A DNA stretch of 64,000 nucleotides from Acidobacteriota bacterium (GTDB lineage Bacteria > Acidobacteriota > Blastocatellia > RBC074). This document shows, in pieces, positions 1 through 8,340 of the stretch (its first letter is position 1; each line of letters begins with the position of its first letter). A model generated the notes under the pieces. The model saw only the letters and a program-made list of their open reading frames with translations. It was not told the DNA's origin and ran no database searches. The stretch covers positions 1 to 64,000 of the forward strand of contig JACPYM010000029.1 of the NCBI GenBank assembly GCA_016196035.1. The letters run 5' to 3'. The position numbers were made by a program, and so were the translations under genes.

Positions 1-161
1 TGTGCTGGAAAAACTGACCCACCTGATTGCGACCTCATTGCCACAACAGCTTGCCTCGGTAAATACGTCCTAAAGCTAAATTCAACTACCACACTCTCAA
101 CACACAATCGGCAAAATCAAAGCGAGCCGCTAATCAAGTACTTCTGCAAGATAAATGGATA
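1..161 (+). other. left edge, possible 3' end of an upstream gene
   Basis: Two plus-strand frames are open from the window edge. One stops at TAA 71-73, the other at TAA 187-189. Both pieces are too short to identify. The stretch is visibly more AT-rich than most of the window, like the small gene that follows, which would fit an acquired or fast-evolving segment such as the variable tail of an RHS toxin gene. That reading is inference only. Confidence 0.2.
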
Positions 162-527
162 TTGGATTACAACGTTTCGTTTGCCTTAATAAACTCAGCA
201 ACACTCAAAGAAGATAATGTATGTACTGCCTTGCGTACTTACGGCTTGGTTTTGTTAAAGAGAAAAGAGGGCTCGCTAACCAAGGAACTGCCAAGTAGTT
301 CGTCGTATTTCTGGATTGCTGGCTTGAAAACAGCGGAGGGGAAAAGCGAGTTCGCGGGCTTTAGGGTACTTCCGAGCAACTTAACCAAAGATTCAGAAAC
401 GATGCTATTCAAGATAGTTAGTTTTCCTGCTGGGTTTTTTAAGTCGAAAGCCATAAAAATTATCGGCGAATTAGAGCTTCGATCAGACGATCCGAGTAAA
501 TATAAAGAATGGTTTCGGCAACGATGA
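162..527 (+). CDS. hypothetical protein, AT-rich, possible RHS-linked small protein
   Basis: I do not recognise this 121-residue protein. It begins with TTG at 162 if that start is right. The frame is open back to position 63 without an ATG or GTG, so the gene may be a fragment or the start may be wrong. There is no signal peptide or membrane segment; the sequence is mixed and soluble-looking, with a basic end (KYKEWFRQR). Codon use is more AT-rich than the downstream genes. It lies 36 bases before an RHS-repeat fragment on the same strand. In RHS toxin loci, small AT-rich genes in this position are often immunity proteins. That is only a positional guess, since no toxin domain is visible. 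Confidence 0.35.
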   Translation: MDYNVSFALINSATLKEDNVCTALRTYGLVLLKRKEGSLTKELPSSSSYFWIAGLKTAEGKSEFAGFRVLPSNLTKDSETMLFKIVSFPAGFFKSKAIKIIGELELRSDDPSKYKEWFRQR

Positions 528-563
528 CCCGATTGATCGCCATCACTCGCTTGGAGGCCACCT

Positions 564-1391
564 GTGCCATTCAGTTTGACGGGCTACGTCTACGACAAAC
601 TGTCGAACCTGAAGAAAGTGACCGACCCGCTGGCGCGCACAACCGATCTGGCATACGACAATCTGGATCGTTTGCATCGCGTCAACTATCCGCTGACACC
701 CGGCAATGCGACGCGGCTGTTTGAACGGTACGAATACGACGCGGGCCATCGGCTGATTCGGCGGATTGACACGGCGGGGCGGCTGACACGGTTCTTTTAC
801 GACGTGGGCGACCGGCTGACGCGCGAGCTTGACCCGGCGGGCAATGACACGCAGTACAGCTACAACCCGCGTTCGCAGGTGTTGCAGGTGACGGACGCGC
901 GCAATCAACACTACGAGTTCAGCTACGATGCCGTGGGCCGCGTGTTGCAAACGAAGCGGGGCGGGCGCGAGTGGAGCTTCACCTACGACGGCGACGGCAA
1001 CCGCGCCACGCGCACCGACGCCAAAGGCAACACGACCACGTATGCCTACAACGAATTGAACAACCTGACGACGATCACCTATGCCAACGGCGGGACGCAG
1101 AGTTATGCCTACGACGTTTTGGGACGAATGACCGGCGCGACGAATGCGACGGGCACCGTGACGCTGGGTTATGACGCGCGTAGTCGCGTGACCGGCACGA
1201 CGGACGTGTGGGGCCAGACGCTCGGCTATCAATACGACACGCGCACCTGCACCTATGACGGGTTGAACCGATTGACGGCGGCGACACGCCCGAATCAGCC
1301 AGCAAAGAGCTATGCCTGCGATACGGTGGGCAACCGGGCTTCAGCGCATTTGAGCGCGGTGTACGGCAGCCGGGATCAGCCAAAGTTTTGA
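564..1391 (+). CDS. RHS/YD-repeat protein fragment
   Basis: Almost the whole 275-residue product is RHS (YD) repeats of the form YDxxGR/NRL: for example YDAGHRLIRRID, YDVGDRLTRELD, YDAVGRVLQT, YDVLGRMTGAT, YDGLNRLTAAT. Full RHS proteins usually exceed 1000 residues and have a signal peptide, a long repeat shell and a C-terminal hypervariable domain. This one has only about a dozen repeats. It begins at GTG 564, with a GGAGG ribosome site eight bases upstream. After the last repeat (DTVGNRASAHLSAVYG) it ends in unrelated residues, as if truncated or frameshifted. It is most likely an orphan or displaced RHS module left after recombination, not a working toxin shell. The repeat identity is certain; function is doubtful. 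Confidence 0.7.
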   Translation: MPFSLTGYVYDKLSNLKKVTDPLARTTDLAYDNLDRLHRVNYPLTPGNATRLFERYEYDAGHRLIRRIDTAGRLTRFFYDVGDRLTRELDPAGNDTQYSYNPRSQVLQVTDARNQHYEFSYDAVGRVLQTKRGGREWSFTYDGDGNRATRTDAKGNTTTYAYNELNNLTTITYANGGTQSYAYDVLGRMTGATNATGTVTLGYDARSRVTGTTDVWGQTLGYQYDTRTCTYDGLNRLTAATRPNQPAKSYACDTVGNRASAHLSAVYGSRDQPKF

Positions 1392-1708
1392 TGCCGCGCG
1401 CGCGGTCGGCAGCCGGTGAGGGGGGCCGCTATGAGCGTGAAAGCCTTGCGGCAGACAGCCGCGAAGGGCAATGCGGCTAGCGTCGCGGTGCCTGCCTTGG
1501 TTGGTCGGGAAACAATGTGGTTGGAGCGGCAGGCGCTTACAAGCAGCTTGGTGAACTAGCCAGAACTGCGCAGGGCCAATATGCTGTAGCAAAGCAAGCG
1601 GCAAAGACCAGGGCGTTCGCCGTGCTTCCATTTCTGTCGCCACGCAAGCTATCATCCGTCGCCACGACAACCGTGGAAGTTCCAAACGCCTCAAACCGGA
1701 GAATCAAA
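1392..1708. other. spacer after RHS fragment, no convincing gene
   Basis: This stretch holds a 42-codon frame at 1431-1559 (ATG preceded by GAGGGGGG), which could be a tiny peptide but shows no recognisable motif. The next gene's frame can be extended upstream to 1517, but those residues do not resemble an exported-protein start and its true start is 1709. No hairpin terminator was seen. Confidence 0.3.
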
Positions 1709-2602
1709 ATGAAACGAAGCTCGTTCGCGTTACTGTTGTTATTGCTGCTGGCCGTCGCTGTCCATCTTTTCTTCCCAATGCTCGGCGCCGCGCAGGGCAA
1801 AGCGAAAAACGATCCGAACCGCGAAGAGTGGTTGCCGCTGTTCAATGGCAAAGACCTCAAGGATTGGCACGTCAAAATCAACGGCTATGCGCTGGATGAC
1901 AATTTCGGCAACACCTTCCGCGTTGCGAAGGGCGTGATGCAGGTGGGCTACGAAAAATACGATGCGTTCAACAAACGCTACGGGCACATTTTCTATAAAG
2001 ACAAGTTTTCGTATTACCGGTTAGTGGTTGAATACCGCTTCGTCGGCGAGCAGTGCACGGGCGGCGAGGGCTGGGCCACGCGCAACAGCGGCGCGATGTT
2101 GCATTGCCAAGACCCCAAGACGATGGGCAAGGATCAGGACTTTCCGATTTCGATTGAAGCGCAATTGCTCGGCGGCTTAGGCAAAGGGCCACGCCCGACG
2201 CTGAACCTGTGCACGCCGGGCACGAACGTCGAGATAGACGGCAAGCTGTTCACGACGCATTGCCTCAATTCAAAATCCAAAACCTACGACGGCGATCAGT
2301 GGGTGCGTGTCGAAGTGGAGGTGCGTGGCAGCGAGGGCATCAAGCACATCATTGACGGGCAGGTGGTGTTGTCTTACGAAAAGCCGCAAATCGGCGGCGG
2401 CAGCGTCAGCGGCTACGATCCGGCGGTGAAGAAGGATGGGATGTTGCTCAGCGAAGGGTATATTTCGTTGCAGAGCGAGAGCCATCCAGTCGAATTTCGC
2501 AAGGTGGAGGTGTTAAACCTGGTCGGCTGTATGGACAAGAAAGCGAAGAACTATAAAAGCTATTACGTGAAGGCGGACAACGCGAAATGTAGCTATAAGT
2601 GA
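1709..2602 (+). CDS. secreted DUF1080 (3-keto-disaccharide hydrolase-like) protein
   Basis: This 297-residue exported protein starts with a clear signal peptide (MKRSSFALLLLLLLAVAVH, cleavage probably near GAAQG). The rest is a DUF1080 domain (PF06439), with the family opening LFNGKDLKDWH, the internal GEGWATRNSGAMLHCQDP and QDFPISIEAQLLGG segments and the closing FRKVEVLNL. The fold is a concanavalin-like beta sandwich; some members hydrolyse 3-keto glycosides, others have unknown sugar-related roles. The tail GCMDKKAKNYKS...CSYK resembles the short cysteine-bracketed GCxDxxAxNY repeat found at the end of many secreted proteins. ATG 1709 is chosen because GGAG lies eight bases upstream and the signal peptide begins there. 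The precise substrate cannot be read from sequence. Confidence 0.85.
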   Translation: MKRSSFALLLLLLLAVAVHLFFPMLGAAQGKAKNDPNREEWLPLFNGKDLKDWHVKINGYALDDNFGNTFRVAKGVMQVGYEKYDAFNKRYGHIFYKDKFSYYRLVVEYRFVGEQCTGGEGWATRNSGAMLHCQDPKTMGKDQDFPISIEAQLLGGLGKGPRPTLNLCTPGTNVEIDGKLFTTHCLNSKSKTYDGDQWVRVEVEVRGSEGIKHIIDGQVVLSYEKPQIGGGSVSGYDPAVKKDGMLLSEGYISLQSESHPVEFRKVEVLNLVGCMDKKAKNYKSYYVKADNAKCSYK

Positions 2603-2626
2603 GTTGGGCACAGCGCAAAGTAGGTT

Positions 2627-2724
2627 GAGAATACGGAACAGACGGAAGTAACGGAACATACGGAAAGCAGAACTGTCTTTAGGCTATTCCGTGTGTTCCG
2701 TATTTCCGTCTGTTCCGTATTCTC
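2627..2724. repeat. long inverted repeat of ACGGAA words, terminator-like
   Basis: The arms at about 2627-2665 and 2687-2724 are near-complementary and made of repeated ACGGAA/TTCCGT words. They fold into one very long hairpin between the DUF1080 gene and the permease. T5 follows at 2725-2729, so it can act as an intrinsic terminator for the upstream gene. It resembles other word-repeat hairpins in this window. Confidence 0.75.
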
Positions 2725-2840
2725 TTTTTGAATGCCCTATGGCAAACTCCGCCCCGCATTTGCGCGGAGTCCAATCAGCAACGTTCAACACGTTCACTAC
2801 AACTGGCAATTCAATCCCTCTCGACAGGCAAGGACACTCT

Positions 2841-4598
2841 ATGAACCTCGCAGGACTGTTTCGCACAAAATCCATCGAACGTATTCAGGCCGATGCGGCC
2901 GCCGGGTTGGCCGATGAAACGCATTCGCCGGGCGGACTCAAACGCGCGCTGGGCGTGACCGACCTGACGCTGCTCGGCATCGCGGCGGTCATCGGCGCGG
3001 GCATCTTTTCGACCATCGGCAATGCGGCGGCGAGCGGCGGGCCGGCCGTGGCGGGATTGTTCGTCTTCACCGCGATTGCCTGCGCGTTTGCGGCGTTTTG
3101 TTATGCAGAATTCGCTTCGACGATTCCGGTGGCGGGGTCGGCTTACACCTATGCCTACGCCTCGTTCGGCGAATTGATTGCGTGGATCATCGGCTGGGAT
3201 TTGTTGATGGAATACGCCATCGGCAACATCGCGGTGGCGATTTCGTGGAGCGATTACTTCACCGGCTTGCTCGCCGGGTACGGCATCAATATGCCCGAAT
3301 ACCTGACGATGGATTTTCTGACGGCGCGGCGCGGGTTTACCGAAGTGAGCCAGAAAATGGCCGAGGGGTTATCGCTCGATCAAGTCGGCGCGCTTGACGG
3401 CATGGCGAGCAAAGTGGAAGCGTATCAGGCGTGGCTGCACGCGCCGGTCATCGGTGGCTGGCATTTCGTCTGCGACCTGCCGGCGCTGGGAATCGTGTTC
3501 ATCATCACGGCCCTGGTTTACGTCGGCATCCGCGAATCGAAGACGGCGTCGAATGTGATGGTGGCGCTGAAACTGGCGGTGATCGTGCTGGTGATCGTGC
3601 TGGGCGCGTTTTACGTCAAACGCAGCAACTGGTCGCCCTTTGCGCCCAACGGCGTGAGCGGCGTGCTCAAAGGCGTCTCGGCGGTTTTCTTTGCCTACAT
3701 CGGTTTCGACGCGATCTCGACGACGGCGGAAGAGTGCAAAGACCCGCAACGCGATCTGCCGCGCGGGATGATGAATGCGCTGATTATCTGCACGATTCTC
3801 TATGTGCTGATCTCGCTCGTGCTGACCGGCATGGTCAGTTACAAGAACCTTGCTGTGGGCGACCCGATGGCCTACGTGTTTGGCCCCGACGGCGCGAATC
3901 TGCCGTGGATCAAGGGCATCATCGCCATCAGCGCGGTGATTGCGATGGCGACGGTCTTGCTGGTGTTTCAATTGGGCCAGCCGCGCATCTGGATGGCGAT
4001 GAGCCGCGACGGCCTGTTGCCGCCGATCTTTTCGTCAATCCATCCGAAGTTCAAAACGCCGTGGTTCTCGACGATTGTGACGGGGTTTCTGGTGGCGATT
4101 CCGGCGCTCTTTATGAACCTGGTCGAGGTGACCGACCTGACCAGCATCGGGACGCTGTTCGCCTTCGTGCTGGTCTGCGGCGGCGTGCTGATCATGGACA
4201 AGTCCGAACAGAAGATCGAACGCCGCTTCCGCGTGCCGTATATCAATTCCAAATTCATCGCGCCGTTGTTATTCGCTGTGATCGTAGCGTTGGTGTTCTG
4301 GTTCAACCGCGCGGGCGTCAACAGCTTCTTCAACTTCAGCGTGCCGTGGGACGAGTTCAAGCACCGCATCCCGCTGCTGATTTTCTGCGTGCTGATGGTG
4401 GTGCTGGTGGTGTATTGCTACCTCAAAGAACTCTCGCTGATCCCGGTGCTGGGGCTAGTGACCTGCGGGTATTTGATGACGGAGTTGGGGTGGACGAACT
4501 GGGTGCGGTTTTTGCTGTGGCTGGTGGTGGGGCTGGTGCTCTATTTCTTTTACGGGAATAGCCATAGCAAGCTGGCGCGGAAGGTTGAATCCGCTTAA
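2841..4598 (+). CDS. APC-family amino acid permease
   Basis: A polytopic inner-membrane transporter of 585 residues, probably moving amino acids by proton symport or exchange. It belongs to the amino acid-polyamine-organocation superfamily (CAT-like branch): the first helix has the signature GIAAVIGAGIFSTIG, followed by ASGGPAVAGLFVF, CYAEFASTIPVAGSAYTY, GWDLLMEYAIG and FFAYIGFDAISTTAEE. About twelve to fourteen hydrophobic segments can be counted. A long hydrophilic insert near residues 155-210 (between the TM segments around GWDLL and LGIVFIITALVYV) is typical of CAT members. ATG 2841 has AAGGA seven bases upstream; the frame extends further up but only through the preceding inverted repeat. 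Substrate specificity cannot be assigned. Confidence 0.9.
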   Translation: MNLAGLFRTKSIERIQADAAAGLADETHSPGGLKRALGVTDLTLLGIAAVIGAGIFSTIGNAAASGGPAVAGLFVFTAIACAFAAFCYAEFASTIPVAGSAYTYAYASFGELIAWIIGWDLLMEYAIGNIAVAISWSDYFTGLLAGYGINMPEYLTMDFLTARRGFTEVSQKMAEGLSLDQVGALDGMASKVEAYQAWLHAPVIGGWHFVCDLPALGIVFIITALVYVGIRESKTASNVMVALKLAVIVLVIVLGAFYVKRSNWSPFAPNGVSGVLKGVSAVFFAYIGFDAISTTAEECKDPQRDLPRGMMNALIICTILYVLISLVLTGMVSYKNLAVGDPMAYVFGPDGANLPWIKGIIAISAVIAMATVLLVFQLGQPRIWMAMSRDGLLPPIFSSIHPKFKTPWFSTIVTGFLVAIPALFMNLVEVTDLTSIGTLFAFVLVCGGVLIMDKSEQKIERRFRVPYINSKFIAPLLFAVIVALVFWFNRAGVNSFFNFSVPWDEFKHRIPLLIFCVLMVVLVVYCYLKELSLIPVLGLVTCGYLMTELGWTNWVRFLLWLVVGLVLYFFYGNSHSKLARKVESA

Positions 4599-4603
4599 CC
4601 GAG

Positions 4604-4852
4604 ATGGATAACAGGATGTACGGTTATCGCTGCGAATACTGCGAAGGCACGGTTCAAGTTCGCACGCTCGAACGCGAAACGTTCAAGCACGAAAAAGGCT
4701 TTGTCGTTTTAGAGAACGTCACGATTGGCGTTTGCGATGGTTGCGGGAATCGGTATTACAGCGCCGAGATTCTGCATGCCGTTCACGACATTGCCAGTGG
4801 GGCCAGATTGCCAGAGCGAACTGAATTGGTTCCCGTCGCGCATCTGGCGTGA
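4604..4852 (+). CDS. YgiT/MqsA-type zinc-finger protein
   Basis: The 82-residue product carries two CxxC pairs, CEYC near residue 12 and CDGC near residue 44, followed by GNRYY. This is the N-terminal zinc-binding arrangement of the YgiT/MqsA antitoxin family. The usual C-terminal XRE helix-turn-helix of MqsA is missing, so this is the short zinc-finger-only type often paired with a small DUF4258 toxin. No such toxin lies beside it: the permease ends five bases upstream and the next gene, a PIN toxin, is convergent. Start 4604 is tentative; ATG 4616 (MYGYRCEYC) fits relatives equally well. DNA binding is possible but unproven. Confidence 0.75.
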   Translation: MDNRMYGYRCEYCEGTVQVRTLERETFKHEKGFVVLENVTIGVCDGCGNRYYSAEILHAVHDIASGARLPERTELVPVAHLA

Positions 4853-4856
4853 AGGT

Positions 4857-5261
4857 TCAAAATATCGAAACGGCTTTGTGGTAAGCACGATACAGCGGTT
4901 TGGTTGGCTTTTCAGCAGAAACAAGCTCTGCACCCGCAAACGACGCGGCTGCCACGTGCAGCGCATCCAATGCGCCCAGCGCGTGCTGACACGCCAGTTG
5001 ATAAGCATCATCGTAAATGTCCACCGGATCAACCCAACTTTGCACGCGGCGAAAGAACGCTTCGTAGAACAGTCGTTCTTTTGTCCGCCCGAAGTGAATT
5101 GCCAAAGGGATGACTTCCATCCGTAAGAAAAGGCTGGAAACAAACTGCCGGTTGGGATCGGTGATGATGGCTAAGGCGCGCAGTTGAATGGCGCGATTTG
5201 CTCCTGTTGCCGCATTCACCAGCACATTGCTGTCAAGATACGTCAGCATGGGTAGAGGCAC
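4857..5261 (-). CDS. PIN-domain toxin (VapC-like)
   Basis: A 134-residue single-domain PIN ribonuclease. The acidic quartet of the family is visible: D10 in YLDSNVL, E49 in LRMEV, D99 in LGALDALH and E117 in VSAEK. Such proteins cleave RNA (often tRNA or rRNA) when released from a cognate antitoxin. Its start overlaps the end of the upstream 72-residue gene by 29 bases, the usual layout of a co-translated toxin-antitoxin operon. It is convergent with the zinc-finger gene, ending four bases away from it. A start at M5 (MLTYLDSN) is possible. Target and physiological role cannot be inferred. Confidence 0.85.
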   Translation of the reverse strand: MPLPMLTYLDSNVLVNAATGANRAIQLRALAIITDPNRQFVSSLFLRMEVIPLAIHFGRTKERLFYEAFFRRVQSWVDPVDIYDDAYQLACQHALGALDALHVAAASFAGAELVSAEKPTKPLYRAYHKAVSIF

Positions 5262-5451
5262 CCCCGCGCATTAATTCAATCAAGCGGTTAATCTCTTCAG
5301 TGGTACGCGTACCTTGTTCCTGCGCAATCTCTTCCGCTAAGCGTACCATTTCCTGACCAAACTCAGTCTCAGTCATATAGCTCAAGTCGGCGGGAATCTG
5401 CGCTTGACGAACCACAAAGGTGGGTTTTTGCTCGGCAATTTGAACTGGCAT
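5233..5451 (-). CDS. putative antitoxin of the PIN toxin
   Basis: A 72-residue acidic protein (MPVQIAEQKPTFVV...) directly upstream of and overlapping the PIN toxin. By position and size it is the antitoxin, expected to bind the toxin with its C-terminal half (TRTTEEINRLIELMRGG) and perhaps repress its own promoter. No classical AbrB or ribbon-helix-helix motif is obvious, so the fold is unassigned. The start at 5451 is favoured over an upstream in-frame codon by a strong AAAGGAGG ribosome site eight bases before ATG. Confidence 0.7.
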   Translation of the reverse strand: MPVQIAEQKPTFVVRQAQIPADLSYMTETEFGQEMVRLAEEIAQEQGTRTTEEINRLIELMRGGASTHADVS

Positions 5452-5526
5452 TACAGCCTCCTTTCGCTGCCATCTTAGCATGACGCAGATTGAACGAGCG
5501 TTTCGTTTCTGCGCGATCAGTGCGCG

Positions 5527-6525
5527 CTAAACCGCCACCCACAAATTACTGCTAAACCACTCCCGCTCATCCAACCACACCTGCACGGGCGCAAAGCCTG
5601 TTGCCGCTGCCAGCGCCGCCAACTGCGCTACGTTAAATTTGTGGGAATGCTCGGTGTGAATCATCTCGCCTGCTTCAAATTCAACCGTGAGATCAAGCGC
5701 CGCCAGCCGGACGGTTTGGGCCACACGGCTGACCGCATACATTTCCATGCGCGATTGTGCTGCGTTAAAGACGGCGCGATGGGCGAATTGGCGCAGGTTG
5801 AAATCAGCGCCCAATTGCTGATTGAGGCGCAGCAGTACATTCAGATTGAATGCCGCCGTCACGCCCAGCGCGTCGTCATAGGCCGCTTCCAACACACGCG
5901 GGTCTTTCGCCAAATCCGCACCCAGCAACAAACCGTCGCCCGGTTGCATGGTTTGCCGCATGCGTTGCAATAGGGCGCGGGCTTCTTCGGGCGTGTAATT
6001 GCCGATGTTCGAGCCTAGGAATAAAACTAAAACACGGCCTCCGTGGCGGCGTTCAAGGGGAGGCATCTGCTGCAAGTAATCGCAAACGTACCCCGTGATG
6101 CTCAACCCGGCGTAACTTTCCAGTAACGCTTCGGCGCTTTGCCGCAGGATTTCAGGGGAAATATCGAGCGGCTGGTAATGCACAACATCACGTTGGGCCA
6201 GCAGGGCGGCGATCAAGTAACGGCTCTTAACCGCGCTGCCGCTGCCGAATTCAGCGATGCTCGTCAGATTGGGAATGGCCGTGACGATGGCGTTGGCGTG
6301 ACGCTGGAAAATCGCGGTCTCGGCGCGCGTCAGATAGTATTCCGGCAGTTGGCAGATAGCCTCGAACAGATGCGAGCCGAGCGTGTCGTAAAAGTATTTG
6401 GGTGGTAACCGCTTTGGCCTGGCCGTCAAACCAGCGCGCGCATCGGCGGCCAGGGAATCGGCGCTGCGGTTCACGAGCAGATTATGGATTGTCAGCGGCG
6501 TGGATAGCTTCTCGACCTCCGGCAT
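5527..6525 (-). CDS. egtD: L-histidine N-alpha-methyltransferase (EgtD family)
   Basis: EgtD trimethylates histidine to hercynine with three S-adenosylmethionines, the first step of ergothioneine synthesis. The 332-residue product matches the family (PF10017) in length and motifs: YFYDTLGSHLFEAICQLPEYYLTRAE near the N terminus, the SAM-binding EFGSGSAVKSRYLI, FLGSNIGNYTPEEA, and a C-terminal HSHKFN...W segment ending in WFSSNLWVAV. No egtB-like sulfoxide synthase is in the window, so the pathway, if complete, is split. ATG 6525 is chosen over an upstream TTG at 6555. It lies 146 bases downstream of folA on the same strand and may be a separate unit. Confidence 0.93.
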   Translation of the reverse strand: MPEVEKLSTPLTIHNLLVNRSADSLAADARAGLTARPKRLPPKYFYDTLGSHLFEAICQLPEYYLTRAETAIFQRHANAIVTAIPNLTSIAEFGSGSAVKSRYLIAALLAQRDVVHYQPLDISPEILRQSAEALLESYAGLSITGYVCDYLQQMPPLERRHGGRVLVLFLGSNIGNYTPEEARALLQRMRQTMQPGDGLLLGADLAKDPRVLEAAYDDALGVTAAFNLNVLLRLNQQLGADFNLRQFAHRAVFNAAQSRMEMYAVSRVAQTVRLAALDLTVEFEAGEMIHTEHSHKFNVAQLAALAAATGFAPVQVWLDEREWFSSNLWVAV

Positions 6526-6671
6526 AACCTCGTTCTCCAGTGTTCGTCCAGGCAATGGTTTCGAGTCGGCTCGGCTGCCTTGCCTACATCAAAATAGATT
6601 ACCGATTTGGAACCAAGAGGGAGGGCGTTCCGTGCGGCGCGTTTTATTCCTCACCAAGTACCTGCCCAACC

Positions 6672-7166
6672 TTAATGGTTTCGGGTCAGCGTGACAAACG
6701 TGAACGCGTATTGATGCTTTTCGTCCGCTGCGTGCGTGCTGCGTTCCACTTCCTGCCAATCATCCGCGGCAAATACTGGGAAAAAGGTGTCGGCGGCAAC
6801 TTCGGCTTCCACGAACGTCAGATACAGCCGGTCAGCTTGCGCGAGGGTTTGCGCGTAAATTTCCGCGCCGCCAATCACAAAGACTTCCTGTTCGCCGCGC
6901 GTATTTGCCAGCGCCAGCGCCTCGGCTACGGAGTCCACCACCAAACACCCTTTAACCTGAACGTCGGGCTGCCGCGTCACGATGATCAGCGTGCGGCCCG
7001 GCAGCGGCTTGCCAATGGATTCATAGGTCTTGCGCCCAACGATCAGGTGATGGCCCAGCGTCAGTTCACGAAAACGTTTCATGTCCGCCGGTAAACGCCA
7101 GGGCAGTTGGTTGTCTTTGCCGATACCACGACGGCGATCCAGCGCCGCGATCAACGAGACGATCAT
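6672..7166 (-). CDS. folA: dihydrofolate reductase
   Basis: Reduces dihydrofolate to tetrahydrofolate with NADPH. At 164 residues it is the standard bacterial size. Visible motifs are the N-terminal [13 protein letters not shown], the substrate loop [18 protein letters not shown] with the catalytic Asp in LPAD, the NADPH-binding [10 protein letters not shown] and [10 protein letters not shown], and [11 protein letters not shown]. The ATG overlaps the thyA stop codon in an ATGA junction, so translation is coupled. Pairing with thyA makes sense because thymidylate synthase turns methylene-THF into dihydrofolate, which FolA recycles. Confidence 0.97.
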   Translation of the reverse strand: MIVSLIAALDRRRGIGKDNQLPWRLPADMKRFRELTLGHHLIVGRKTYESIGKPLPGRTLIIVTRQPDVQVKGCLVVDSVAEALALANTRGEQEVFVIGGAEIYAQTLAQADRLYLTFVEAEVAADTFFPVFAADDWQEVERSTHAADEKHQYAFTFVTLTRNH

Positions 7167-7960
7167 ACGGCCACCGCCGCTTTGATGTGTGGATGGAACT
7201 GGTAATTGACCAGTTCGAAGTCTTCGTACTTGAACGCAAAGATGTCTTTGATGGCGGGATTGAGTTTCATTTGCGGCAGCGGCAGTGGCGCGCGTGTGAG
7301 TTGCAGCCGCGCCTGTTCCAGATGGTTCAGATACAGGTGCGCATCGCCCAGCGTGTGGATGAATTCGCCCGGCTGCAGATCGCAAACCTGCGCGACCATC
7401 AGCGTTAGCAGCGCATACGAAGCGATGTTGAACGGCACGCCCAGAAAGATGTCGGCGGAACGTTGATACATCTGGCACGACAGCTTGTCCTCGGCGACAT
7501 AAAACTGAAAGAAGGAATGACAGGGCGGCAGCGGCGTCGTGTCGGCGAACGAAGGGTTGAAGGCGACAACGAGCAAGCGGCGCGAGTTGGGATTGCGGTT
7601 GATTTGGGCGATAACCTGCGTGATTTGATCCAGCGTCGTGCCGTCCGGGTTCGGCCAGGCGCGCCACATTGAACCGTAAATGCCCTGGCCCAATTCGCCA
7701 TTTGCGTCGGCCCACTCATTCCAAATTGTCACGCCGTGCTCTTTCAAATAGGCGATGTTGGTGTCGCCGCGCAAGAACCAAAGCAATTCGTGCAGGATGG
7801 ATTTCAGGTGCAGCTTCTTGGTCGTGACCAGCGGGAAACCCTGCTGCAAGTCGAAGCGCATTTGATAGCCGAAGACCGAGCGCGTGCCCGTGCCGGTGCG
7901 GTCGTCTTTGGTCACGCCGTGTTCCAAGACGTGACGCATAAGGTCTAAATACTGTTGCAT
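7163..7960 (-). CDS. thyA: thymidylate synthase
   Basis: Converts dUMP to dTMP using methylene-tetrahydrofolate. The 265-residue protein is the same length as the E. coli enzyme. Signature pieces include [34 protein letters not shown], the active-site [12 protein letters not shown] with the nucleophilic Cys, [24 protein letters not shown], and [16 protein letters not shown] 7960 is preceded by AAGGA at good spacing; an earlier in-frame start at 8014 would add residues absent from relatives. First gene of a two-gene thyA-folA operon. Confidence 0.98.
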   Translation of the reverse strand: MQQYLDLMRHVLEHGVTKDDRTGTGTRSVFGYQMRFDLQQGFPLVTTKKLHLKSILHELLWFLRGDTNIAYLKEHGVTIWNEWADANGELGQGIYGSMWRAWPNPDGTTLDQITQVIAQINRNPNSRRLLVVAFNPSFADTTPLPPCHSFFQFYVAEDKLSCQMYQRSADIFLGVPFNIASYALLTLMVAQVCDLQPGEFIHTLGDAHLYLNHLEQARLQLTRAPLPLPQMKLNPAIKDIFAFKYEDFELVNYQFHPHIKAAVAV

Positions 7961-8061
7961 CGTTAATCCTTGCCGCGAAACCAACCGATAAGCTTGAAAG
8001 GGGAAACAGAGCAACTATAGCAGAGATGCCATAACCGGTGGAGCCGCGACAAAACTGTCGG

Positions 8062-8091
8062 TTGACGCGCGCAGACAGCTTTCAGTAGAGT
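8062..8091 (+). promoter_or_regulatory. possible sigma-70-like promoter
   Basis: TTGACG (8062-8067) and TAGAGT (8086-8091) are separated by 18 bases on the plus strand, a fair match to a housekeeping promoter. It points toward the phosphorylase gene, about 460 bases away, with the repeat element at 8341-8486 inside the presumed leader. Confidence 0.3.
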
Positions 8092-8340
8092 GCCCAAGGT
8101 TCACGCGGCTTGGAACCAAATCCAAGCCTCCCTCATCAAAAGACCAAGTAATTGCTCAGCTTTACCAGGAGCGTAGGTGTCCCCGCCGGCGGGCGTCAAA
8201 CAAGGCGCATTGCAATCGGTAGTTCATCCCCTGAAGCGTGCTGGCGAAAATGCTTGTGCGTAAGGAGCAGCAATTACGATTCAGAAAGTGGTAGCGATAA
8301 AAACGTTTGGTCTTGCCTGTCTTTGCCGCATAGCGACAGT

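Noticed and set aside
3431-4561. Long plus-strand frame within the permease gene
   Set aside because: Arg-rich, low-sense product in another frame of a clear APC permease; a GC-codon shadow.
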